The position numbers and the translations under genes were made by a program. Under the pieces are notes generated by a model that did not search any database, was not told the DNA's origin, and worked only from the letters and a program-made list of their open reading frames with translations. A stretch of 64,000 nt of DNA from assembly GCA_036873135.1 (NCBI GenBank), contig JAPTYO010000007.1, positions 1,098,763 through 1,162,762 on the forward strand, written 5' to 3'. The DNA comes from Clarkia xantiana subsp. parviflora. Lineage: Eukaryota; Streptophyta; Magnoliopsida; Myrtales; Onagraceae. Of the stretch, positions 39,928 through 53,927 are shown one piece after another (position 1 is the first letter of the stretch; every line of letters starts with the position of its first letter).

Positions 39928-41907
39928 CTAATCGAGCTTCACCGATGAGAACAGGTAATGCACGAACCAGAACGAGGAGAGGAACCCGATTGTGCCCGTG
40001 GCGAGCATTATCGCCACCACCATGAAGAGTGAGTACCCCAAATAGAGGGTCGCCGAGACGGGCCCGCTCAAGCTCTTAAGGTCAAACACGAGATAGTTTA
40101 CCGAGTAAAAGAAGATGTAGATCGCAACCGATCCCGATGCGAAGAATGATTTCCACCACCACCGCCAGTCCTCGACACAGAGGTGCATGTAGGTAAGCAC
40201 AAGGGAGACCTCGGCACAAACAACGACTAGGAGGATCAGGACAACGAAGAGGAACCCAAATACATAGTAAACCCGACCCATCCATATGCTCGACATGATG
40301 AAGAAGAGCTCGATGAATAAGGTCCCGAAAGGTAGGGTACCCGCACCTAGGACGAGTAGCCACGAAGGGTATCTTTGCGGAGGGATTTCTCTTGGGATTT
40401 GGTTGGTTCTAACGGGGTACTCGATGTGGGGCGCCTTGGCCCCGAGGTAGCCCCCGATTAGGGTTAGTGGGACCGAAATGCAAAACCATAGCAAGATTAG
40501 GATCACAAAGAGCGAGAATGGGATCGCCCCGGTGCTATGACTACCCCACAATAGGAAGTTTAGGGTCGTTAGGATAAAGAACGCGATCCCGGGGAAAAAG
40601 CAGGCAACTTTCCAGGCAACGGAGACCCAACCCTTGTGGTCTCCGCAACCGATGGTCCTCCAGAGGCGAACCGCAACATACCCTGCAAGTATACCTAAGA
40701 ACATGTAGAAAAAGAGCATTCCGGTGACTAGGGTACCCCTCGAAGCGGGGGACATGAACCCTAGGGCGGCGAAAAGGATCGTCACCATGGACATTCCCAA
40801 GATTTGGACACCATCACCAACCATGATACATAAAAGCGAAGCGTTGGTCGGGGCTCGGAAAACATCCCCGACCACGAGTTTCCAGCCTGACAACTCCTCG
40901 TTCATCTGAGCCTGAGCTTCTTTATCGAGCTCCTCGTACCGTGTCAGGTCCCGCCTGACTGTCCTGAGGAAGATCACGAGGACAATTCCGGCGAGGAAAG
41001 TGATCACCATGAGGGAATTGAGGATCGAGAACCAATGCACCCTCGATCCCTCCATTTTAAGGTACGCGTCCCACCGCGAGGGCCACTTGATGTCCGATTC
41101 CTTGAAGACAACCTCGTACGTGAACACAATTGGCTGCCCTTCCTTGACGGGCATCGACACCGTGGTCGGTTCGCATTGGATCTTGGAAGGGTACTTCTCG
41201 TACATCTTAGAGTTCTTGACCGAATCGGAGTTATGGACGACATTGCAAGGGACAACCTCGAACCCAACAACCATATACCCAGGAACGTCCGATTCGCTGT
41301 TACCGACTGTGGGGATCACCTCGGCAGCATCTCCGGTGCCCATGACTCGAGCCACGTTTGGTTCCTCGTACTTATGAACCAAGACAGTGAACTTCAAATG
41401 GTTGAACACATAGTAAACATCCTGGACCTTGATCCCAATAGGGTACCCTGTCCATCTGAGGATGAAATCTTCTCTCTTGGTGTATCGGATAGCGGGCAAG
41501 TTGTCTAAGATCAAATTGACCTGGTACATCTCATCGATCCGCTCCTTCAAGATCTTGAAACTGTCGGAAGTCAAAGGATCTGTACGGCAGAGGAACAAAT
41601 CGGATTCATTGGTGTACATCTTGAACCGATACGGCGAATTCTCGATCCTGTCCCCCATGAGGAGCTCGCCGAGGTTCTCTGCACTGTCCTTGACTCCATC
41701 CAAGGGCTTGCAGAAGGGAAGGCTGTAGTAGCTGTAAGGTATCTCTGTGTCAATGGAGGTCAGTGAATTCACTTTCACCGACAAGGCGTCTCCGACGACG
41801 TATTTGTGTGGGTAGCTTCCTGGGAGGTAGAATCCGTGACACAATTGGAAGAACAGTAGAGACAAGATCAGCGGAGCCCAGATCTTCAAATGGACGAAAG
41901 ATTCCAT
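39928..41907 (-). CDS. Transmembrane nine (TMN/EMP70) protein
   Basis: An uninterrupted coding exon of 659 residues. It has a signal peptide (about 1-25, ending LCHGFYLPG) and a lumenal EMP70 domain (SYYSLPFCKP, GDRIENSPY, DEMYQVNLILDNLPA). Nine hydrophobic segments run from about residue 295 to the end, with the loop motifs GWKLVVGDVFRAP and RPRxxx-free KAPHIEYPVRTNQIPREIPP. The C-terminus is FSSVKLD, the KxD/E Golgi-retention signal described for plant EMP/TMN proteins. TMN proteins reside in Golgi/endosomes and assist cargo sorting and adhesion. The 5' leader seems to contain an intron (acceptor after 41930, donor at 42086: CTACAG|GTCAGT), a common arrangement for these genes. It resembles the TMN8-10 type, but I cannot choose among paralogues. 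Confidence 0.95.
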   Translation of the reverse strand: MESFVHLKIWAPLILSLLFFQLCHGFYLPGSYPHKYVVGDALSVKVNSLTSIDTEIPYSYYSLPFCKPLDGVKDSAENLGELLMGDRIENSPYRFKMYTNESDLFLCRTDPLTSDSFKILKERIDEMYQVNLILDNLPAIRYTKREDFILRWTGYPIGIKVQDVYYVFNHLKFTVLVHKYEEPNVARVMGTGDAAEVIPTVGNSESDVPGYMVVGFEVVPCNVVHNSDSVKNSKMYEKYPSKIQCEPTTVSMPVKEGQPIVFTYEVVFKESDIKWPSRWDAYLKMEGSRVHWFSILNSLMVITFLAGIVLVIFLRTVRRDLTRYEELDKEAQAQMNEELSGWKLVVGDVFRAPTNASLLCIMVGDGVQILGMSMVTILFAALGFMSPASRGTLVTGMLFFYMFLGILAGYVAVRLWRTIGCGDHKGWVSVAWKVACFFPGIAFFILTTLNFLLWGSHSTGAIPFSLFVILILLWFCISVPLTLIGGYLGAKAPHIEYPVRTNQIPREIPPQRYPSWLLVLGAGTLPFGTLFIELFFIMSSIWMGRVYYVFGFLFVVLILLVVVCAEVSLVLTYMHLCVEDWRWWWKSFFASGSVAIYIFFYSVNYLVFDLKSLSGPVSATLYLGYSLFMVVAIMLATGTIGFLSSFWFVHYLFSSVKLD

Positions 41908-42087
41908 CTTTGTACGGATTCTGTCGGATCTGGAACAACCCAGATCGAGAAATCAAGAAATCAGGGCAATGTGAGCGATAATTTACAAGATTTCACTCAA
42001 TCAATTGGAAAAAAATATGTTTTTTCAATCAATTTACAGTGCAGAATCAGCGATAACTGTAACGAATTGAAATATATGTAACTGACC

Positions 42088-44255
42088 TGTAGATCTAGAG
42101 CGGCCTCTGGGGAGGGAAGAGCATAAGAGAGGGACGGAGAGTTCGACGAAGACGAGAAGAGATGCTTATGTGGTTATTTAGTCTCTTCTGCGTGCTCTTC
42201 AATCTTGAATTCAATTTCAATATGATTCCGCTTTTCATGGTTGCTCTGTGACATTACACGAGAAAGAAATTATAAGTTGGACTATGTCCACTTCTCAATA
42301 TCAGATTTTGAAACAAATGACCATTTTTCACATTAAGGTAACTTGTTGAAATAGGAATATCGATTTTATTATTAATACGTTTTAAAACTGTAAGCAATAT
42401 TAAGCATGTTACAGTTTATTATAACTTTGGAAAGAAGTCGAAATCTTCCTTCAATTACAAGAAAAGATAGACTGTGGGACTTCTATTATCAAGTACTTAT
42501 ATTAAAATTCTATGTTTATTTTTAAAGAAAACGATATTTCAAACTTTATTATAATTTATAAGACCTCATTTAGCTCAAAATACTAAAATTTAATTATTCT
42601 TATTTTTTTCTAAATAATTAATTAGAGTTACTATATTTTAGTGCTCTATTAGAGTAATTTTAGTGATCACAATTTTGTAATATAGAGTTGACAAACTCTA
42701 AAAATTAAACAACTATTTGTAGTTTTTAAAAGTTTCTAAATAAGTTTTGTTAAAAAAAGTGTTCAATAATTAGACTTAGTAGCAAAATTTTATCGTATTA
42801 TCGCGTGTGTTGTATTGTGATACTTAAAAATGAACCGGCCATGAAAATTATATATTATTATTAATGTTCGTACTATCGTGTTATCATTTTTTCATATATT
42901 TGCACGGACACGGTTCTTTTCTTATGTATTCGTATCGTATTATCACGTTGTGTGAGAACTTGTCGGCCATATATGTGATGAACAATACTGAAATACATAG
43001 ATTAAATTACACATTTATGATTATAATCGATATAGTAGCCAGGTAGGTGGAATATATAAACTGTACATAATCGTGGTCAATGGTTGGTCGATGATATCCG
43101 AGTTGGGAATAAATGCGTTGTACTGTACCCATATCGTAACACTACGTATTAAATATCTATCGACATAAGATTCATATGAATTATGAACAGCTAATAATTA
43201 GCTTCTGACATACACGTTAGACGTTGAGAGTTGGTTGTTATAAAACAGTTGGTACGTAGTTTGGTTCATAATTAATGCACTTATGAAAATGAAGAAACTA
43301 AGTGAGCGTACATATCATAACGTTGGTTAATTAAATTAAGCGTTAATAACTAATAAATTGTCTCAGGTTTTTTTCAATGTTAAAATTTGGTGTCTGAGTT
43401 TTAAAGTGTTGAAATGAACTGTATGAGGTCTGGACTTTGTTGAAATTTGGTTTTTCGTTCAAAATTGCTGTTAATTTTGACAGAATATTGCGAAAAGTCG
43501 GAATAGCCATTTCTACCAAATATGAAGTGACGAAATTACTCTTAGAGTCAAAAAACCACCACCCAACTTCAGCCAGCCACCACCCAATTCAGGTCAGCCA
43601 CCACCCTACTCCGACCGGCCACCACCCAAAATCTCTATAGTTGTTGATTTAGCTAGGAGGGGCAATTTCATCAATTATGTCGGATTTTTCATGGACATTT
43701 TTGGAATATTAATTTTATCGAGCTCACGTAACGGTTACGTGATACACTTATGTTCGACTTAACTCAAAAATAGACGAAGACACCAAATTTCAACAAACAC
43801 CAAACCTGCGATAGTCTATTTCAACAACGGACACCATATTTCAACATAGACCTCAGACAGTCACCAAATTTCAACATGCACCAAACATCAGACCGTTTAT
43901 TAGTTATTAACCATTAAATTAATCCTACACATGAAGATGCTTCCCTCCATTAGAGCAAACAAAAGTAAACTGTTCTGAAAAAAAAAAAATCTTGAAGCTG
44001 CCACAGATCAATTATATCAAATTCAAGAGTTACTGCATCACATTTTTTTAACTCTAATCAATCGAAGCTTCCCATTTGAGATTAAATTGAAATAAGAGAG
44101 ACTGAAACAAGATACTCAACTCCGAATCTTCCCATTTTTTGGATTTGAGAACTGATGGATAACGATTCAGTGTTCTAACTTCTGTCTTCCACATAACCGA
44201 AACATTAATTGCATTTATGTCAACTATTATAATCAAAATGTTGATACTTCTACAC
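42088..44255. other. Intergenic with an FB-B element, no gene recognised
   Basis: AT-rich; the only structured part is the foldback element at about 43370-43900. Confidence 0.5.
43370..43900. mobile_element. Foldback element family FB-B, copy 2
   Basis: The left arm has TTTGGTGTCTGAGTTTTAAA and TGTTGAAATTTGGT; the right arm has repeated ACCAAATTTCAACA and GACACCAAATTTCAAC. The centre (43556-43626) holds about three inverted copies of the 21-bp unit seen at 15412-15612 (CCGGCCACCACCC on the plus strand). Borders are approximate. Confidence 0.65.
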
Positions 44256-44264
44256 TATAAATAC
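44256..44264 (+). promoter_or_regulatory. TATA box of the first small Cys-rich gene
   Basis: CTATAAATA, 70 bp upstream of the ATG at 44334. Confidence 0.65.
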
Positions 44265-44333
44265 ACGAAATAGTACTCAATAAAACACATCCTCATCAAA
44301 AAGAGTCTACCACCACTTATTGATCGATTATAT

Positions 44334-44624
44334 ATGGCAAGTTTCGCGGCTGATGGATTTCTGATGAGATTCAGCTGCAACTCCTTGTTCGAACCGGTGA
44401 AGGAGCCACGGCCGTATCACAAATACTGCAGATGCGTGTTCCACAAGTTAAACAAGAACAATGCTAGCAGTGGATGTTCTAAAGGACAACCTGGGAGTCC
44501 GTGCAATGCCATATCGTACCCGGTTCGGAAATCCTGGAGCAACGCCGGACTCGTGGTGGCTCAAAACCGAAGCTTAACTCAAGTGAAATCTAGTTCCTAT
44601 ACCAAAGAGCAGTTGGCTAGCTAG
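44334..44624 (+). CDS. Small Cys-rich plant protein of unknown function, paralogue 1
   Basis: 96 residues, no intron. Three segments are shared with the protein encoded at 47693-48013: AADGFLMRF, RPYHKYCRCVFH and YPVRKSWSNAGL. The central Y-H-K-x-C-x-C-x-F-H block could bind a metal ion, but that is a guess. No signal peptide or membrane helix is seen. A well-placed TATA box supports transcription. I recall similar small proteins in other eudicots but no assigned function. Confidence 0.75.
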   Translation: MASFAADGFLMRFSCNSLFEPVKEPRPYHKYCRCVFHKLNKNNASSGCSKGQPGSPCNAISYPVRKSWSNAGLVVAQNRSLTQVKSSSYTKEQLAS

Positions 44625-44719
44625 CTAGATCAACATATTATCTATTTCATATGCTTTATTATATAATACTATATCTTCTTCAAAGAGCATAGCTAGCTTG
44701 AATTCAATATACTTCTCTT

Positions 44720-47101
44720 TCACCAGTAGTCTCCACACGAGCAAACCCCGTCCTTAAAGTGATGGAACCGATTCGCATCTCTAACAATAATAACTCGATC
44801 CGTTACCTTCGATATGAACTTTGTTGCACTATGACAGTCCACACAGACTCGAAGATTCTTAAAGATCCTGATCTCTTCCCCAGGCTTGGTTGCTAGTAAC
44901 CCAAATGCAATTGCAAGCTTTTCACTGTGAACCTTCACCAACATCTCCTTCTCTTCTTCTTCTACATCGTGCAGAGAAGTTACAGTCTCTGCTCGATACC
45001 CCGCTTCCATTATCTTTTCACTCAATTTCTCGAGCTCTAAATAAATCGCCTTTGTTTGTGAATGAGAGACGTCTCCCGATCGAAACACATGAGGCACTGC
45101 ATTAATCTCTATCAATGTACAACCCGGGGTTTTCATTAAATTCCTCTGCTTTACTCTTTGTCTAACCGAAGCAGCCTCTGAGAAGTTCCTCCCAACAGTG
45201 TATATATTGGACAGGGAAACATAGTGCCCTACATTTTCAGTGTCCAAAGCAAATAACCTTTTCGAAGCAAATTCAGCTAAGTTCGAGTTTTTATAGATTT
45301 TACAAGCTCCAAGTAGTGTGCCCCAAACTTCACTACCTGGTTCACTTTTCATCCCTTTGATAAATTCCAAGGCCTTATCTAACTCTCCAGCTCGGCCTAA
45401 GATATCGACCATACATGCATAATGCTCGGGTAATGGCTCTAAACCGTGGTCATGCACCATAGAGTGGAAAATCTGCTCACCTTCTTTAACCAGACCAGCA
45501 TGACTGCAAGCATGCATTACGGAAAGAAAAGTTACCTGAGAAGGTGAGATTCCGGAATTTACCATGTCGGTGAAGAGGTCTACTGCTTCTTGACCATACC
45601 CATGAAGGCCATACCCAGATATCATAGAATTCCATGTCACTAGATTTTTCTGGGGTGCGATGTCAAATAAGTGGCGAGCCTCTGCAATGCTTCCACACTT
45701 TGCATACATATCAATCAAGGCAGTTAAGACATATATGTTGGAAAGGAAGGCATTTCTTGTAATGAGATCATGGACCCATTTTCCAAGACTTAGAGCTCCT
45801 AACTGTGCACAAGCAGATAGAATGCTAGTTATGGTGACTGGATTTGGGTTTACTCTAGACGACTGCATTTGTTGGAAAAGGGAAATTGCCTCTTTTGTGA
45901 AGCCGTTTTGAGTGTACCCCGAGATCATGGCGTTCCATGATGCTAAAGGTTTCTCTTTTGACTCGTCGAACATTACTCTTGCAAATTCCATTTCATTCAA
46001 TCTGTAGTAGACAGTAGTGAATGCTGTTGAAACTGCGGGGTTTGAAATCGTCCCAGACTTTATACAGAAGGAGTGTATTGAAAAGGTAAGGTTTAGATGT
46101 CCAAAGGGAGAAAAAACAGGAACCAATCCAACAATTGTGCTTGAATTTACCTTTTCACCAGTTTCAAGCAATTGTTTGAATACCCTCAAAGCGGATTTGG
46201 TGTCTTCATTGCAATTGTACCCAGAAACCAATGCATTGTAAGATACCAAATCGGGATGATCAATCTGCTTAAACAACAACTCTGCCATCTCCATGTCTCC
46301 ACACTTTGAGTAGAGAGATATGAAGCCTGTAAGTGTATGAACATGAGAATGGAACCCTAGTTTTAGTGCTAGAGACTGAATTTCCTTCCCGATATTCAAC
46401 CATTGCAGTTCAGTGGCTGCAGGCAGCACAGATGCCACCGAAGTATTATCCAACTTAATACCACTTCCAACCATTTCCTTAAAAATCTCAACGGAATCCT
46501 CAAAGCAGCTGTTTTTAATCATCCCCGAGATCGTGGTGTTCCACAAGACCGTATCCCTATCAGGCATTCTGTCGAACACTTTCCGGGCATACTCCACCCT
46601 CGATAAACTGAAATAAAAATCAACCAGCGCGGACCCAACAAACAAATCGGACCAGAACCCATCAACAACTGCGTTTCCGTGCAACAAAATCCCGAATCTT
46701 TCATTACTAAGTCCAGCAGAGGCAGAGACGGCGAACGCGTAAGTAAAGTTGTCGGGGTTTAAAAAAGTGTTGTTTCTCAAATGGGTGTACAAAGAAATAG
46801 AGGACAATGGATAGTTGTTGTTGGAAAAGCCTCGAATGAGGACATTGAAGAGGAAAAGGTCTGGTTTTGGGATGGAGAGGAAGAGGCTGCGAGCGTAGTC
46901 TAGGGCTTTGAAGTCGCAGAGCCTGTTGGTGAGCTTGGTGATGGTGGAGATGTCGTTCTTGTAGCCATTAACGATGATTCGAGCGTGTGTCTGTGCGAGC
47001 TGGGATACAGTTGCTGATTTCGCGAGGAGGCCGAGGAAGTAGTTCCGATCCAGTGGCGGGAGATTTGAAGGAACCACTTTCCAGCCGTTCATGTCATACA
47101 A
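44720..47101 (-). CDS. PPR-DYW protein, At4g30700 (MEF29/DYW9)-like
   Basis: A single-exon ORF of 793 residues. The whole chain resembles Arabidopsis At4g30700 (examples: SQLAQTHARIIVNGYKNDIS, LFLFNVLIRGFSNNNY and PVTITSILSACAQLGALSLG), which I recall as mitochondrial editing factor 29. PLS-type PPR repeats run to about residue 640. E/E+ motifs follow (VWGTLLGACKIYKNSNLAE, TPGCTLIEINAVPHVF). The DYW deaminase domain has VHSEKLAIAFGL (HSE), CVDCHSATK, and the intact end HHFKDGVCSCGDYW. It should bind and deaminate specific cytidines in mitochondrial transcripts. The start at MYDMNGWKV gives a short leader; the targeting peptide is not obvious and another start is possible. It lies between two paralogous small genes on the other strand. 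Confidence 0.94.
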   Translation of the reverse strand: MYDMNGWKVVPSNLPPLDRNYFLGLLAKSATVSQLAQTHARIIVNGYKNDISTITKLTNRLCDFKALDYARSLFLSIPKPDLFLFNVLIRGFSNNNYPLSSISLYTHLRNNTFLNPDNFTYAFAVSASAGLSNERFGILLHGNAVVDGFWSDLFVGSALVDFYFSLSRVEYARKVFDRMPDRDTVLWNTTISGMIKNSCFEDSVEIFKEMVGSGIKLDNTSVASVLPAATELQWLNIGKEIQSLALKLGFHSHVHTLTGFISLYSKCGDMEMAELLFKQIDHPDLVSYNALVSGYNCNEDTKSALRVFKQLLETGEKVNSSTIVGLVPVFSPFGHLNLTFSIHSFCIKSGTISNPAVSTAFTTVYYRLNEMEFARVMFDESKEKPLASWNAMISGYTQNGFTKEAISLFQQMQSSRVNPNPVTITSILSACAQLGALSLGKWVHDLITRNAFLSNIYVLTALIDMYAKCGSIAEARHLFDIAPQKNLVTWNSMISGYGLHGYGQEAVDLFTDMVNSGISPSQVTFLSVMHACSHAGLVKEGEQIFHSMVHDHGLEPLPEHYACMVDILGRAGELDKALEFIKGMKSEPGSEVWGTLLGACKIYKNSNLAEFASKRLFALDTENVGHYVSLSNIYTVGRNFSEAASVRQRVKQRNLMKTPGCTLIEINAVPHVFRSGDVSHSQTKAIYLELEKLSEKIMEAGYRAETVTSLHDVEEEEKEMLVKVHSEKLAIAFGLLATKPGEEIRIFKNLRVCVDCHSATKFISKVTDRVIIVRDANRFHHFKDGVCSCGDYW

Positions 47102-47598
47102 TGTTCTCTTCTAAGCTTGTCTGTAACGAGTTTTCTCTCCTCCAATAATAATTTTTTCTTGAAATAATTAATACTACTTCCCTCCTTATGTTTGGCACAA
47201 TTCTATATTGTAGATCCAGATTTCCTAACCTACTCTAGATTACGTCTCACAAGTTTTAGAAAAATAAAATAAAATTGAATATTTATCTTTAATTTTTTTT
47301 AGTATTCAATCATTTCAATAGAATTTTTTAGAAAAATTTAAATTTTTTTTTAGTATTCAATCATATCAAAATCTTAAAATAATCTGAATGTTATAGTACT
47401 ATTAAGGGTACATGACCACATGACTCAAACAGAGAAGACAAGGTGGGCCAGAAAACAAGTCATATGCGTCGTGATCGGCCCACGAGACACGGCTCATACA
47501 CCGTTGCCGACAACTAATTCTTCCACTAATCTTCATTATTAATTATTATTATTCAACTAATCATAATCAATTACTTAATTAAACCAATTTCACATCCT

Positions 47599-47606
47599 CT
47601 ATATAA
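47599..47606 (+). promoter_or_regulatory. TATA box of the second small Cys-rich gene
   Basis: CTATATAA, 87 bp upstream of the ATG at 47693. Confidence 0.65.
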
Positions 47607-47692
47607 CCGCACCAACCCCTCTAAAACTAATCAGCAGTTCTGAATATCTGATCTGTCCACCCTACGAGCACCGCCGTCTAATCTCAGGCGCC

Positions 47693-48013
47693 ATGGCTAC
47701 CGGCGCGGCTGACGGATTCCTCCGTTGCGGCAGCCTTCAAGGCCTCGACTCGGTGATCGAGCGCCGTCCTTACCACAAGAACTGCCGCTGCCCGTTTCAC
47801 GACTTCAAGAACTCCGGCTGCCCTCACGGACCGGAGTCCAAGTCCGTCAAGTACCCGATCCGGCGGTCGTGGAGCGAAGGGAGCCTCTTGCTGTCTGCTG
47901 CGGCGTCGCCTTCGGCTGGATCGTCGCCGGCGCTTCCTGTAGCGGCGGTTGGGAAGAATCAGCACCGTAGGTTAGGGTCTTCGTGTACTGAGTTCGAGGA
48001 AGAGTGTTGTTAG
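47693..48013 (+). CDS. Small Cys-rich plant protein of unknown function, paralogue 2
   Basis: 106 residues, no intron, with GC-rich codons. It shares AADGFLRCGSL, RRPYHKNCRCPFHDFKNSGC and YPIRRSWSEGSL with the protein at 44334-44624. The C-terminal part is an Ala/Ser-rich spacer ending EFEEECC. No targeting signal was identified. The two genes are co-oriented, about 3.1 kb apart, with a PPR gene on the opposite strand between them, as expected from local duplication. Function unknown. Confidence 0.8.
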   Translation: MATGAADGFLRCGSLQGLDSVIERRPYHKNCRCPFHDFKNSGCPHGPESKSVKYPIRRSWSEGSLLLSAAASPSAGSSPALPVAAVGKNQHRRLGSSCTEFEEECC

Positions 48014-48588
48014 AGGTCATTGTGTGTAGAAAGTAGATCTGGTTGTGCAAAACATTTGATTGGTTGAACGGGAGTTTAAAATGATATTTAATTTTTATTT
48101 CTTAGTCTTTAGATTTGGAAGAAAATAAATTTAATTGTAGAGAGAAAAAATGTTTCTCATTTTTACTCTACAAAGTACAAACACGGTAATAAGTGATAAG
48201 TAATTGTTTTTAAACTTTATGTGTATGTCTCATTTGACAAATAATCTCAATACAAAATTTTAACTTTTGCTTTGAGGTCTTAAAAAATCAAATTCCTTCT
48301 CTTGTCACATTTGTAAACTAATAATTGAGATTCATAATTAATTTTAGATACTTTAGGCTCAATCCTTATAATTTAAAGCATTTGAAAGTTTAATCAAGAA
48401 TAATGTATATATATATATATATATATATTTTCTTAGTATATAATAATTTAAAATGGAAAAATAAATTTTTCATAATAACTACTATAACATAAATAAATAA
48501 TTTAAGTAAATAGTATGTATATATTTGTATTAATAGTTAAAATGAATAATTGCTATTGGCTTAAAGAAATGAATAATATCCTTGTACT
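48014..48588. other. 3' flank of paralogue 2, AT-rich
   Basis: No gene seen. A (TA)n run lies at 48405-48428, followed by the hAT-type element. Confidence 0.55.
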
Positions 48589-49133
48589 TAGGGGTGAGCA
48601 AATTACCCAGTTGGAACCGGAACCGGTCATTTGGTAGGTTCCGGGTAGATGTAAATGGTTCTGGTACGGTTCTGGGATTAAATTTCAAGAACCGGTATTT
48701 TCGGTTCCGGTTCCGGGATAAGTTTTCGGTTACCCAAATACCCGGAACCGGAACCGTTATATATATATAAATTAAAAAAACACTAAACATTTAACAAATT
48801 TAAAATTGGTTTGTGGAAAATGTTATAATTATTTTTATGATTCACTTGGTATAACATAAATTTCAGTTTCAATTGGCTGCCGAGAACCCGGTTCCAACTG
48901 GGTATCCAGAACCCGGTTCCAACTAGTACCTAAAATTATATTATTTAGTTTGAAAATTTGTAACCGGTTCCTTAATGGGTACCCGGAACCGATTGGCTCT
49001 TAACGGTTCTGGTACGGTTCCGGTTCCTAAATGTTCTGGTACGGTTCTGGGTAATAAAGTTAGGAACCGTTTAGTATTGGTCTGGTTCTGGGATACCCTA
49101 AAAGTACTGGGTACCCGGAACCGCTCACCCCTA
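48589..49133. mobile_element. hAT-type non-autonomous element H1, copy 1
   Basis: 545 bp, with inverted ends TAGGGGTGAGC and GCTCACCCCTA. It is flanked by a perfect 8-bp direct repeat CTTGTACT (48581-48588 and 49134-49141). TAGGG termini with 8-bp duplications are diagnostic of hAT transposons. The interior is full of short words around GGAACCGG, GGTTCCGG and TTCTGGTACGGTTC in both orientations. The ORFs at 48530-49262 are by-products of these repeats. A copy about 95% alike, judged by eye, is at 63415-63970. Confidence 0.93.
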
Positions 49134-49349
49134 CTTGTACTTATTAATTATTATATATATATAATAATTAATATAGGTACTAGTTATGGAGCTCAGTTTA
49201 GTCGAATTAAAATGTTCAGGGTCAATTTGAGAATTAAAATTGTTAGGAGCGCGAAAGTGTAAATTACTTGTCAAGAAATCATAAATCTCACCCAGAGGCC
49301 GCAGATCGGAGGACTAACATCCTGCGGCAGTGTCGAAGAACACAGCCCG

Positions 49350-52442
<3,093 letters not shown>

Positions 52443-53927
52443 ATTGATTATTATGCTTTTGCATTCAACCATTTTTCCTTGTGTTATCGATCTCTCTAAA
52501 TTCTAATGATGAGAATTTTGATTGCTGGTGAGAATTATGTGTCTGGCTATTGCATGTCTCCTCTTACCCAGAGGTGGTTTTTGTCCTTTTTAGGGAGATT
52601 TTTGTATATGAATCGATATGTTTTAGGGTAGTTTATGGATGAAAAGATTTTGGTGTCTGAAGTTTAAAATGCTAAAATTGCCGGTCTCAGGTTTTATTTT
52701 TGTTGAAATTGGGTGTCTCGGTGTGATTACGTAAAAGAAGCTAATCCCGACGAAACCGACTATCAAATAGGAGTTCTCATGTACACTCCTTTCTCGTCAC
52801 CTTGCAGGGACAGTCACCTAAGAAGGTGGCCACATCCGCACAAGTAAATTGCGCTCTATTGTCGATGAAAATCACTACACATCACTCTGATGGAAATATT
52901 TTCTTTCGGATGTTTAAGTTTTGGAGAAATTTGGCTATTTATAAAAAGTAAAGAGTTGTGGATTATTAGTGGGTGAAAGGGTCGATGAAAATGTTTGAAT
53001 GAAGAGGAAAAGACGCGTGAAGACACAAAATTTCAGCAAAAATGAAACTTGGGACTGTCTATTTCAACATTTTAAACTTCAGATACTAAAATCTCTTTGT
53101 GTTTTTATTCGTAAACTATAAATTAATTTTCATAAAGCACTATTTATAATTGTTGACTTTACCTTCATTTACTATCGTTTTTATTTCTTCATAAAGTAGG
53201 AAACATCACTTTCACTCATTCCAACTCAATTGTCATTACTTCTTCTCCAACTTCAGTGACTATCTGGTTCTAATTAAGCAGATGAACACTGAAGTGCCTA
53301 ATTTGTTACTGTTTTAGTTAATGGAGACATTATCTCTGTTAATTAACTATTTTTCAGTTTATTCCCGTTGATGTTTAGGCTATTTAAAGCCATTGTAAAC
53401 CAGTTTCTTTTCAATCAAGTTATCGAGTTCATATTCATCCAATACTACTTGTTCACTAAGCTTTCTCTGTTTTTGTTGTTTTCTTTCGTGCTCTTCAATT
53501 CCGATCAATAACCCCTTGAGAATGTGAGATTGTGAGTAATGATTAAGGAAAGTGAATTCCAAACTTAACAATTGGTATCAGAGCTTAAAGTTTTAGAAAT
53601 ATCACAATTTCTTGAAGTTCCATTTATGAAGATGGCAGAATAGTAATTTTGTGGGATTGGTATTTTCCAGATATGAAAAAGAATGTGGCTATTGGAGTAC
53701 AATCATTGAGATTCAAAGCTGCCTAATTATTTATAAACAAAAGCTGAATCGAAATTGAGAAAGTGAATTAAATTTGATTGGATTACAGAGGCGAATTGTT
53801 AATTCTTTGATTTGCTTAAATATGTACTTTGTACAATTTTGGAAGTAATTAAATAAATCGATGAAGATCATATATACAATACATCTAGCTATATATCTAG
53901 GGTTTCTGAGACGACGACCAAAAATGT
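52443..53927. other. Intergenic with an FB-B element, no other gene recognised
   Basis: Holds the foldback element at 52646-53092. The remainder is AT-rich without supported genes. Confidence 0.5.
52646..53092. mobile_element. Foldback element family FB-B, copy 3
   Basis: The left end GATTTTGGTGTCTGAAGTTT is mirrored by AAACTTCAGATACTAAAATC. Next inward, GTTGAAATTGGGTGTCT pairs with the ACACAAAATTTCAGC area. The centre lacks the 21-bp minisatellite of copies 1 and 2. It lies 200 bp downstream of the seryl-tRNA synthetase stop codon. Confidence 0.7.

Noticed and set aside
41035..41508. 157-codon plus-strand ORF opposite the TMN gene
   Set aside because: It lies wholly antisense to a conserved coding exon with GC-rich third positions, which keep antisense frames open.
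48530..49262. Several ORFs in the hAT-type element, on both strands
   Set aside because: They are translations of GGAACCGG-type repeats, recur in the second copy at 63283-63627, and show no transposase motif.
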